From Ectocarpus siliculosus (taxonomy: Eukaryota; Sar; Phaeophyceae; Ectocarpales; Ectocarpaceae): a DNA stretch of 15,423 bases. The notes under the pieces were generated by a model that did not search any database, was not told where the DNA came from, and saw only the letters and a list, made by a program, of their open reading frames with translations. Position 1 is the first letter of the stretch, and each line of letters begins with the position of its first letter. This document shows, in pieces, positions 7,637 to 14,471 of the stretch. The stretch lies in the NCBI GenBank assembly GCA_000310025.1, contig FN648672.1, positions 64,001-79,423 on the forward strand, written 5' to 3'. The position numbers and the translations under genes were made by a program.

Positions 7637-7709
7637 TGTCTATAATCCCGATCAATTGTCCCCTCGTGTCCCCTCGTATCGAGGGGACAATTGATAGGGG
7701 TTATAGACA
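7637..7709. repeat. 73-bp hairpin with 30-bp arms
   Basis: The arm at 7637-7666 (TGTCTATAATCCCGATCAAT...) pairs with 7680-7709, with only about three mismatches and a 13-nt loop. The inner ten bases TGTCCCCTCG are also repeated in the loop. It could be a very small foldback element or the stem of a structured RNA; no T-run follows directly, so a terminator is not favoured. Confidence 0.8.
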
Positions 7710-7854
7710 AGAGACGGCTCAAGTGGGAAGGCAGCTTTGCACTTGCACCCAAGTATGGAACTGCTGTCTGCACCATCCAATCAGCAGGCGTCGTTCGCTC
7801 TTTTTCTTACATTTATTTCAGAAATTTTGCAAGACCGCCCAATTTTCTGTGCGT

Positions 7855-7900
7855 GGGTCGTTCTTAAGGAAGAAATCAGATCTCGAAATCACATTTCGAT
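7855..7900 (+). repeat. 46-bp inverted repeat, left copy
   Basis: GGGTCGTTCTTAAGGAAGAA and the following 26 bp match the reverse complement of 9621-9666 at 42 of 46 positions. The right half contains a small hairpin, TCGAAAT / ATTTCGA. Confidence 0.8.
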
Positions 7901-7956
7901 ATAAGAATAAAAGAGTCGGATCTACCCAAATCTGGACAGAAAGGCCTGTCTGTGTG

Positions 7957-8024
7957 TCTTAACGGGAGATCTGCCAAATGGAAACGAATCTCTTAACGGG
8001 AGATCTGCCAAATGGAAACGAATC
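7957..8024. repeat. 34-bp exact tandem duplication
   Basis: Two adjacent identical units beginning TCTTAACGGGAGATCTGCCA start at 7957 and 7991. The perfect identity indicates a recent duplication. Confidence 0.9.
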
Positions 8025-8167
8025 TCTGCAGTCCACCACGAACAACCCGAGAGGTCCGCCGCTTGCCAACTGCCAGATTGTAGTTGTTGTGACGTACTGC
8101 TATGACGTGGCCACACCACATGGTGTTTGTGTGTGTACACGGCAGGATACAATTCTCCGAGAAACAC

Positions 8168-8175
8168 ATGGGGAG
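8168..8175. repeat. left target-site duplication ATGGGGAG
   Basis: The 8 bp directly outside the left end of the hAT-like element are identical to the 8 bp outside its right end (9085-9092). Confidence 0.92.
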
Positions 8176-8270
8176 CAGGGATGTCGGTTACCGCGCTACC
8201 GTAATTACACGTAACAAAGTTCGGCCGTCAGTAATTTTTTTTTTCCACGTAACTCAAGGGGGGTTCATTG

Positions 8271-8371
8271 CGTGGGACCCGGATTCAGTAGAGTCGGATG
8301 GGTACTTGGGCAGCGGGGATGAGCTTGAGGACAAGTCCGGGGACGAGGACTCCGACTTGGAGTTCTTGTGA
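8271..8371 (+). other. acidic reading frame near left end of hAT-like element
   Basis: Plus-strand DNA here reads as a strikingly acidic peptide (repeated Asp/Glu/Ser, ending EDSDLEFL) and stops at TGA 8369-8371. It could be a leftover C-terminal acidic tail of a gene captured or rearranged in the element. Its direction relative to the nearby left terminus makes an intact transposase impossible. The opposite strand is also open. Confidence 0.25.
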
Positions 8372-8878
8372 TTTGAAATTTGAAATGAAGTAGAGATCGG
8401 CGATGCCAGCTCGAAATAAAAACAACAGTACAACTTTTGTCTGCGGAAGAGTGCTGTCGCCGTTGGGAGTTGGGAGTTGGGAGACATGCACATTCTCAAG
8501 GTTGGACGATGCCGGATATTGGGAGCCGGAGCGGGCTTGGCGCTTGGTTGAGATTATCGAGATTTTCTTCTGTGTGTTGGTGCTCCCTTGTGTTCTTGTG
8601 CTCTCGGCTGAACGCCGCCGCACGAGCGGGTACTGTCTGATTTCTGTCATGCCGTGTACTTCGAACTTCGGACAGACATCAGCAAGACGGACATTAATGT
8701 TTTGAGCTTTGAAACAAGATATACGTACAACTGATAGTATCAGTACAAGAAACACGGAATAATACACAACACACAACACACCCGCGCCAAAGTGCGCTCG
8801 AAATCTCGTGGTGGTTCGTTGGACACACGAAGCACGGGTTGGGGGCTGTGTTGGGCGAGAAAATCGGGGATATAGCAT
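8285..8878 (-). CDS. unrecognised 197-codon ORF inside hAT-like element
   Basis: This ATG-initiated minus-strand frame covers most of the element's interior. The first 30 residues are Pro/Thr/Arg-rich. Residues of about 30-55 form a hydrophobic stretch (VLCVVYYSVFLVLILSVV) that could be a membrane segment. The middle is basic and Ser/Thr-rich, and the C-terminal third is again hydrophobic. No transposase catalytic motif or zinc finger is visible. A frame of this length is unlikely, but not very unlikely, by chance in this window. An overlapping plus-strand frame (8403-8705) weakens the case. It could be filler DNA picked up by a deleted transposon. Confidence 0.25.
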   Translation of the reverse strand: MLYPRFSRPTQPPTRASCVQRTTTRFRAHFGAGVLCVVYYSVFLVLILSVVRISCFKAQNINVRLADVCPKFEVHGMTEIRQYPLVRRRSAESTRTQGSTNTQKKISIISTKRQARSGSQYPASSNLENVHVSQLPTPNGDSTLPQTKVVLLFLFRAGIADLYFISNFKSQELQVGVLVPGLVLKLIPAAQVPIRLY

Positions 8879-8904
8879 GCACGGCCCCCCCTGCTAGTCC
8901 TATA

Positions 8905-8987
8905 CCCCCCTGGTGATTCGACGACACCCCCTGGTGATTCTACGACCCCCCCGGGTGATTCGACGGCCCCCCTGGTGGTTCGGGGCT
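8905..8987. repeat. 20-21-bp minisatellite, four units
   Basis: Four consecutive units of the type CCCCCCTGGTGATTCGACGAC begin at about 8905, 8926, 8947 and 8967, the last more diverged (TGGTGGTTCGGGG). On the minus strand they read as a 7-residue GGVVESP repeat. The array lies within the hAT-like element about 100 bp from its right terminus. Confidence 0.88.
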
Positions 8988-9084
8988 CCCGCTGTTGCCG
9001 TAACTGACGTAAGTAATTCCATTCGTCAAAAAGAGGCAATTACGCGTAAGTAATCTGTTCGATGTGCCGTAACCGACATCCCTG

Positions 9085-9092
9085 ATGGGGAG
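9085..9092. repeat. right target-site duplication ATGGGGAG
   Basis: Exact copy of 8168-8175 directly outside the right terminal inverted repeat. With the following bases it forms a 6-bp inverted repeat GGGAGC-TATC-GCTCCC (9088-9103), so the element went into or beside a small palindrome. Confidence 0.92.
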
Positions 9093-9466
9093 CTATCGCT
9101 CCCGAGAAGCACACACCAAACGCGTACGTACATGGCCCCTGTGCGGTACTGGCACGATGTCTATGCATGTGACACTTTGAACCGACCCTCGTCCGACGGA
9201 AAGCCGCCAATTCATCTGTGCATTTGAAGTTCGACAACCCATGGGAGATTGCCCCACAGACCAACACATCCCACACACGTTTTTTTTTCGGGACCAGTCA
9301 CGTGCAACAACGATGCGCAGTCACCCTCCCTTTGGGTTGGCTTTTTGTGCTCTTTCTTTCCTCTGTGCTCGGCGGTGGATGGAGTTCGTGTGGATGGGGG
9401 TAGGTGGGCGAGCGCCGTGGATGCGAATAGACCGTGGTCCCGCAACTAACTATCGACGCTGTTCAC
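9093..9466. other. no supported gene
   Basis: Short frames only, on both strands, Cys/Gly/Trp-rich and unrecognised. The sequence CCGAGAAGCACA at 9102-9113 nearly repeats CCGAGAAACACA at 8157-8168, on the other side of the transposon insertion. Confidence 0.35.
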
Positions 9467-9518
9467 CCAAATCGGGATCCGATTAAATTATTTCACCTTT
9501 TTTCAAATCCCGATTTGG
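9467..9518. repeat. 12-bp perfect inverted repeat
   Basis: CCAAATCGGGAT at 9467-9478 and ATCCCGATTTGG at 9507-9518 are exact reverse complements separated by 28 AT-rich bases. It lies just left of the segment ending in the 46-bp repeat at 9621-9666 and may be part of the same small element. Confidence 0.85.
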
Positions 9519-9620
9519 TTTTGGGTCGTCTTGTTATAAGTCCTAAAGATGCTACGGGTTCCATAACATTTCAGCCAATCAACGAAAAGAGTTCTGTGGA
9601 TCCTCCGGTCTTATAACCAA

Positions 9621-9666
9621 ATCTGAATGTGATTTCGAGATCTGATTTCTTCGTTAAGACCGACCC
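9621..9666 (-). repeat. 46-bp inverted repeat, right copy
   Basis: Reverse complement of 7855-7900 (42 of 46 identical). A related start, GGGTCGTCTTGTTATAAG, occurs at about 9522-9539, so 9522-9666 could be a MITE of about 145 bp with imperfect terminal inverted repeats. Confidence 0.75.
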
Positions 9667-9787
9667 TTAGTACTATTGTTTTGGGAATGAACGTATGAGA
9701 CTGACTGTAATGAACAGCATTTTCCCGTCTCCATCTATGATATCGGGGCCAGTTTATTTGAGTATACCTTTTAAGGGTAAGTTAACC

Positions 9788-9905
9788 TGTGACCACGGGA
9801 ATCGACTGCGTCGAGTGTTGGATCAGTACGGACATACGAAGGTACTGGGTAGAGAGAGATCGGAAAGGTTTTTAATGTGAAGACAACAACAACGACAACA
9901 ACAAT
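9788..9905 (+). repeat. (CAA)n-tailed repeat, copy 1
   Basis: Begins with TGTGACCACGGG and ends TTTAATGTGAAGA followed by a CAA-rich run (9883-9904). Both landmarks recur at 13988-14075, and both resemble the 3' module of the SINEs (TGTGACCAC...TTGAAGTGAAGAC-An). It may be a relative with a CAA rather than A tail. Confidence 0.4.
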
Positions 9906-10104
9906 GATATGACGCTAATAAGCCACAGCACACAGCATGCGGACCCACAACATGGTGCGCCCTAGTTGCGGTGAATTGCCCCGGCCCCATCCCTCTGGCC
10001 CAAGTGACCGCCTGCCGTGTTGTGCACTCTGGGGGCAGTCTATAACATAACGTGAAGTACACATGTTCATCAGAAGTAGCTTCTCCCTCTGACCTCGCTG
10101 CGAA

Positions 10105-10485
10105 ATGTTTGGGTTGGGAGAGTTGGACGTGAACAACTATTTTTTTCCCATGGACGCGGCATTCAAGCTGTCGCAGATTACATGGTATAGGGTATGCATA
10201 CGTCAAACGTCGACCTTTCTGCGCCGGGCTATTGTAGCCCACATCTACCGTGTCTGCTTTGGAACGAAAAGGGGCCAGCTAGCGCAAACAGCTGCATCGT
10301 TGGTCAAGGCGCACGCACCGAATGGGACGTGTTTTGTGTTTTGTTGTACTACACCAAGCAGCAAGCAGTTCACTATAATACGCACCCGCACACGAGGGCT
10401 AAACGAATTAGTCGCCCAGCACCTAAAGTGTGTCTCAAATAGCAAGTTGACCACGATGATGGTGGAGCTCTGGCCTCATTGCTAA
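10105..10485 (+). CDS. unrecognised ORF, possibly frame-shifted
   Basis: An ATG frame of 126 codons begins with a protein-like N-terminus (MFGLGELDVNNYFFPMDAAF). From about 10290 a different plus frame (stop at 10440-10442) reads more like protein, with a block such as RTEWDVFCVLLYYTKQQAV and a basic C-terminus. The two may belong to one gene with an intron or an indel between them; no clear splice pair was seen. A minus-strand frame (9823-10242) overlaps the start. No domain is recognised. Confidence 0.23.
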   Translation: MFGLGELDVNNYFFPMDAAFKLSQITWYRVCIRQTSTFLRRAIVAHIYRVCFGTKRGQLAQTAASLVKAHAPNGTCFVFCCTTPSSKQFTIIRTRTRGLNELVAQHLKCVSNSKLTTMMVELWPHC

Positions 10486-11338
10486 CCCTAGAAAGCTAAA
10501 AATGCCCCGAAGCACCAGAGCTTCTCCCAACATCTAATAGGTGTCACCTGCCGATGCCCCCCCAAGGAGACTGGTTGCAACAGGTGCAGGCGGCGGCGAT
10601 GGTGATGGGGTGTGCAGACCAAGGGCAACGTGAAGTGAACAGATACCCCAGGTAGCGATCGCCAGGCGGAAAGCGCGGCTGTCATTCCCTATGCTGATGA
10701 GCATCTTTTCCCCCCCAAACGAACCACGTGCGGTGCCAACCAGCTGTACCGCTCTCCGCCTTCACAAAGGGCAATTGTAGTTGTGATATGTCCGTCGCAG
10801 GTAGTAGGGTTGTGTACAACATTTACAATATTCGCAAAAGGGATATGGAAACGGAAGCCAACCGGAAGGCGGGGCATCAGCACCAACAGCGGAGATGGGG
10901 AGATCCGTGCCAGCGCAGCAGGGAGTCGAATGAATAAATACTGCAATGCCGAATAATGCCCAAATCTCCAGGCGCAGGATCTGCGGAACGCGTTCATGAT
11001 ATGCAAATGGCTGGTATTTGGGGTCCCCATATCTCTAAAACCGAATACCTGCCGCCTGAGGACCATCTTCTAGTATGAACTTACGCATGAAACGCTGTCA
11101 AGTACTTCGCGGTGTGCTCAAAACAACAAGGCCATTCCCTATGGGGTATTGTTAACGCAACGGAAAATTCACGCAATATTCCACGGGACGGTGAAAAGAA
11201 GATCCGATCATTTTTCGCATGTTCCATTCGAGATGTCATCGCGAAAAAAACGGAGTAGATAGGTATATCACTATAACATGCTAGTACAGACATACGTGGC
11301 AGCTGGCTGAAGTACATATTTGTAAACAAACCCACTCA
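10486..11338. other. no supported gene
   Basis: The largest frame is a minus-strand one at 10689-11066 (125 codons, Arg/Leu/Pro-rich, unrecognised). Several shorter frames overlap on both strands. No repeat was found. Confidence 0.35.
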
Positions 11339-11674
11339 TTGAGGTGGACGCGATTCACACGCTGCCTATACGACGAAGGACCCCAGACCCATGGTCTGCT
11401 GACGACCGCGTGCAGCGTACGTACGTACGTGGACGGGTGCTTCAAGCAGTTGAAAATTGCTGCAGACAAGTGTGAAGATGTATGCAATGTGGTCCATGAA
11501 ACGCATATTGACAATCTTTCTGGACGGGATATACTGCTGGCAGGTGCTCCGAATGAAAGTCTCCGAGGCAGTGCCGTCCGCGGCAGGGCCGTCCGCGGCA
11601 GGCAAGGAAACTTGCTGCAACATAGCAGGTGGTGCCAGGACATGACGGGTACATCGTGGGCGCTACTGCTGTAG
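11339..11674 (+). CDS. unrecognised 111-codon ORF
   Basis: An ATG-like start leads to a 111-codon frame whose middle (about residues 28-65) is a plausible amphipathic segment (DGCFKQLKIAADKCEDVC...). An Arg/Gly block follows, created by a 15-bp tandem duplication at 11573-11602. Minus-strand frames across the same DNA are also open (11281-11736). Function unknown. Confidence 0.18.
   Translation: MRWTRFTRCLYDEGPQTHGLLTTACSVRTYVDGCFKQLKIAADKCEDVCNVVHETHIDNLSGRDILLAGAPNESLRGSAVRGRAVRGRQGNLLQHSRWCQDMTGTSWALLL
11573..11602. repeat. 15-bp tandem duplication
   Basis: GCCGTCCGCGGCAGG occurs twice in a row (11573-11587, 11588-11602), exactly. Confidence 0.9.
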
Positions 11675-12239
11675 ACTAGTCTAGACCGTTTCTTCCTCTC
11701 GTTTTCTGCCCTTCTGTAAGAACTACTGAATGTCATGATAGTGAAGTACCCCCAAAGGTGGAGGATGATGAGTCACACAGCAGTAGTAGTAGGACAGCCA
11801 GACCCGGTATGCAGCCTGGTGCGGTGCCTCGGAATAATTTATGACATCCATCCCTCCCTCCCTATCTATAGTCTGTGTAGTGCAATCTTTGGAAAGTGTC
11901 TGTGTCTGTGTCTACATCGGTTTGCTCTTTCCTTGGACCGATTATTATCATCCTGCAGCGAATATATATAAACCGGTCGGGGTACAGCTTGGTGCAAGGT
12001 GCAAGTAGTACTACGTAGCGTCGCATGTGTCGTACGTAGGACTGTTTTACGTGCTGCTGCGAACAAATAATCAGGCCGGCTCGCGGTTTCAGCCGGGGTC
12101 AATTTGGTCTCCTCCGCAGCTTGGTGGGCATGGCTGCGCCCAGCGTTTTCACCACCTCGTGCTACCCACGCAGGCGTGAAACCAACGAACACAGGCTCCT
12201 CAACCAAGGCATACTCTCTCCATCGGAGAGCAGTATCAT
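11675..12239. other. no supported gene; TATA-like site and hairpin
   Basis: A TATATATAAA sequence at 11963-11972 resembles a TATA box but no supported gene follows; the next feature is SINE D. A hairpin CTACGTA / TACGTAG spans 12011-12039. Simple repeats TCCC (11850-11862) and TGTGTC (11898-11912) are present. The 136-codon minus frame at 11866-12276 runs into the SINE and is not credible. Confidence 0.35.
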
Positions 12240-12566
12240 CCGGTCGCCCCGGTGGTCTAGTTGGTATCCTCGACACCTTCTAGAGGTCAGGTCAGGGGTT
12301 CGAATCCCGGCGCAAGCGAGCTTTTCTTGCAAAGTGAGTTTTTCACTCGCTTCCGCTCCTGGCCTCGGGGATAGCGCTACATAGTTCGTGTGTACACAGA
12401 GGGAAGAGAGTGCTGAACTCTTGTCCCATCAAAAATCGAAGGCAAAGTGCCGCAGGAGGGGAGGGTAGAAAGGGGCTCTTCTGTGTGACCACCGTTTTGA
12501 GTAAACGGCACTAAACTACAGTGCTGCGAGCGCTGACTTGAAGTGACGACAAAAAAAAAAAAAAAA
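12240..12566 (+). mobile_element. SINE copy D (tRNA-derived, intact)
   Basis: Best-preserved copy. The head (12242-12315) is tRNA-like: 5' GGTCGCC can pair partly with 3' GGCG, an A-box TGGTCTAGTTGG lies at 12253-12264 and a perfect B-box GGTTCGAATCC at 12297-12307. The anticodon arm is degenerate, so it is not a working tRNA. The body of about 220 bp is shared with copies B and C. The 3' end is the module TGACTTGAAGTGACGAC and an uninterrupted run of about 16 A. The long pure tail suggests a recent insertion. Five T's at about 12339-12343 inside the body are a possible early Pol III stop. No clear target duplication. Confidence 0.92.
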
Positions 12567-12572
12567 TCACAT

Positions 12573-12791
12573 CTAATCCCTTGATATTATTTTGCCTATA
12601 TTGCGTTGTTTGTGGACACGAGAAATATGCTTCACGATCGCATCTGAGCCTGCCACCTTTTCAGCTCTGGGAAGGTAGCTTGCACGTAGGGTACCGGCCT
12701 GAACGCTACGGTCCCCCAATTTGGCCAATACTCCGCTGAAACTTCCCCGCAATTTCAATCGTGCTGTAACGCTGTAACATTGATTGGTACT
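12573..12791 (-). CDS. unrecognised frame ending beside SINE D, possible last exon
   Basis: The minus frame is open between TAA (12792-12794) and TAG (12573-12575), about 72 codons, with no ATG, so it would be a terminal exon or a remnant. The product is basic and protein-like (GVLAKLGDRSVQAGTL, then a Lys/Arg/His-rich C-terminus, VHKQRNIGKIISRD) with varied codon use. The SINE D tail ends about seven bases past the stop codon, so if this is a gene, its 3' untranslated region has been displaced by the SINE. No family is recognised. Confidence 0.3.
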   Translation of the reverse strand, partial: STNQCYSVTARLKLRGSFSGVLAKLGDRSVQAGTLRASYLPRAEKVAGSDAIVKHISRVHKQRNIGKIISRD

Positions 12792-12794
12792 TTA

Positions 12795-13159
12795 GGGGGG
12801 GGGTCTTTCTAGCGAGCAGGGCTAGACTCACCCTCAAGGGACCGATACCTTCTTGCTACAAGGCGCACCCGCCGCGAGGCGTGCGTAGTGGTGGAGTTGG
12901 GTCGGCACTGGTGCGTCAGGTACAAAGGTGCAGATGCGCGGGCCTCGAGGCCGTCGGTGCAGGCAGCAATGCCCATCTCATCTTTGTGCGCGGAGGCAGA
13001 CGCCACCAGAAAGGTGGACGGGCACTATGTACACGGCCCTATGTTTGCTAGAGGGAGCTGTACTGTCTCAGTAACCTGGTTTTGCCATCAAATGAGGAGT
13101 GGACAGGTGGTGACGAGCTGACTGGGCTGGTTGACCCTTCGGCGCGAGAATTTTCAGAC
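12795..13159. other. no supported gene
   Basis: Short frames open on both strands (plus 12888-13121, minus 12809-13006), Ala/Ser/Arg-rich and unrecognised. A G9-type run near 12796 is the only simple feature. Confidence 0.35.
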
Positions 13160-13418
13160 CAAAAACCCTAAGTGCAACGAGGGAGAAAGCGAGGAACCGA
13201 CTGGGAAGGACAGCAACGAGAGCGTGTACGAAGCGGAGCGGGTCGAGTTTGGTCGTGCTAGGACTGGCCACAGCGACACCGGAGCAGCGGCACCGGAGCA
13301 GCGGCACCGGAGCAGCAGCGGAACCGGAGCAGCCGGACGGCATCGAACCGTGTCGCACGGACAAACATCTCTTGTGTTGTCAATTATTCTCCGTTTTTTT
13401 CCTGAATATAGGTGTTAG
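13160..13418 (+). CDS. candidate exon of a charged, repeat-containing protein
   Basis: A good acceptor (GAGAATTTTCAG) precedes an open frame rich in Glu, Ser and Asn (NEGESEEPTGKDSNESVYEA at the start). It continues into a Gly/Ala/Ser/Arg stretch encoded by a 14-bp minisatellite, then a hydrophobic C-terminal run (SLVLSIILRFF) and TAG. The frame is open leftward to about 13131. A GTATGT donor-like site lies right after the stop region (13418-13424). The opposite strand is open too (13068-13364), so direction is uncertain. Likely disordered protein; function unknown. Confidence 0.28.
13277..13336. repeat. 14-17-bp minisatellite
   Basis: Four consecutive units of CACCGGAGCAGCGG type (14, 14, 17 and about 15 bp). 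Because units are not all multiples of three, the repeat shifts frame as it expands. Confidence 0.85.
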
Positions 13419-13987
13419 GTATGTGTGATGACGTCACTGGTTTTGTAGAGAGACGCGGCAGAGATGGCGCGGATAACCCGCGGGTGCCTTAATTGTGTAC
13501 CTGCATCGTGGAATCGTGGAAGACCCCTTCAATGTGGAACGATTCCTAGTCAGTGTCGATGTTTACACTGCTGTGTCTAACACAGATGATCTGGATAGAT
13601 TCGGGCGATTGTCAAGTGCAATGATGATGGCTTTGGTTGTTCTTCTTCGTTGTATGTCCACGGACCCATTCTGACAGCACTTCAGACAACAGCTGCATGC
13701 CCCGAGCTTGTTGTGCACCATACACCATGGTGTTATTTTTGTGCAGAGAGCACTTCAGACAGCAGTACGCTGTAGTCGACAAACATTCATTTTGGTGAAG
13801 TGCGGGACAAGGGGGGCGATGCCGCCTGCTGTAGTCGAATTGTAGTGTGTGGGCGTGTAGGTCAGTTGTGAGCACGTAAACGTGCTGCAGGGATTGTAGG
13901 TTTATCTCCTTGGGCTTGTGTACCCTTTTCTTGCTAATAGTTAGTGTGCGTGTTCTTTAGATCTTCTTCTGATGGCTTTAGCATTTT
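13419..13987. other. no supported gene; 73-bp-spaced repeat
   Basis: AGCACTTCAGACARCAGC occurs at 13676-13693 and again about 73 bp later (from 13749). The minus frame 13612-13875 (Cys/His-rich, ending in His residues) crosses both copies and is unrecognised. Nothing else is supported. Confidence 0.35.
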
Positions 13988-14075
13988 TGTGACCACGGGC
14001 CGAGTCTTTGCTAGATTTTGGGATTAGCAACTGACACGAGTTTAATGTGAAGAAAAACAACAACAACAACAACAA
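13988..14075 (+). repeat. (CAA)n-tailed repeat, copy 2
   Basis: TGTGACCACGGG at 13988-13999 and TTTAATGTGAAGA at 14041-14053 lead into (CAA)n at about 14057-14075. The 53-bp spacing between the two landmarks almost equals the 54 bp between the corresponding landmarks in SINE D, which favours a real relationship to the SINE 3' end. Confidence 0.45.
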
Positions 14076-14471
14076 CTGTTGTAACCAACCCCCCGGATTT
14101 TCTACGTAATGCGCACACAGGTATTCTACCTGTGGTACGTACTCCAGTACATTTTACCATCCGTGCGAAGGGATCTTTACTTCTAAATTTACTGTCTCCT
14201 CATTGGTTGGAGATGCGCGTGCGCGCGCTCCCTCGGTGAACCTCTTTTTGGTTCTATTCACAAAGCTCTCCTGGGGTGGGGAAACCCCGGCGCTGTAGCT
14301 AGCTACATTTCTCCGCACGCCGCGCACGAGGTGCGCGTGCTGTGAAGGACGGACAGGGCGGCCGTGCTACCTTATCGACACGTAGCCTCTAGAGGGAGGC
14401 ATTGCATAGCGTGGCTTCCACCGTTGGCCACCACAGCAGCGGTCAGTCGTTGATGCAAGGAGGTGAGCGGC
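14076..14471. other. possible promoter/leader of downstream gene
   Basis: GC content rises and CpG steps cluster (GCGCGTGCGCGCGC at about 14216-14229). A hairpin CACAGGTA-TTC-TACCTGTG lies at 14116-14134 and a perfect palindrome GTAGCTAGCTAC at 14295-14306. No TATA box is clear. AAGGAG followed by GTGAGC (about 14457-14468) could be a splice donor or part of the leader. Regulatory role is inferred only from position. Confidence 0.25.

Larger units (their letters stand above)
8176..9084. mobile_element. 909-bp non-autonomous hAT-like transposon
   Basis: The element starts CAGGGATGTCGGTTAC and ends with the exact complement of the same 16 bases, with similarity extending a few bases further (CGC versus GGC). 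It is flanked by the identical 8-bp duplication ATGGGGAG. Ends of CAGGG type with an 8-bp duplication are the hallmark of the hAT superfamily. Subterminal DNA on both sides is rich in GTAATTAC, ACGTAA and GTTAC motifs, typical of transposase-binding repeats. At 909 bp and without a recognisable transposase (no BED finger or hATC dimerisation domain), it must move in trans if at all. It carries a 20-21-bp minisatellite near its right end and a 197-codon minus-strand ORF of unknown nature. Confidence 0.9.

Noticed and set aside
8905-8987. CRISPR array
   Set aside because: Units are directly adjacent with no spacers, and the context is a eukaryotic transposon.
7855-9666. LTR retrotransposon
   Set aside because: The terminal similarity is inverted, not direct, and there is no primer-binding site, polypurine tract or reverse transcriptase.
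11963-11972. TATA box promoter
   Set aside because: The sequence fits, but no supported gene begins downstream; the next feature is a SINE.
12242-12315. Functional tRNA gene
   Set aside because: A and B boxes are good, but the anticodon arm does not pair well, the acceptor is only partly complementary, and the sequence continues into a SINE body with a poly(A) tail.
4980-12566. Target-site duplications of the SINE copies
   Set aside because: Flanks of B, C and D were compared by eye; only 4-6-base weak matches were found, which is not convincing.
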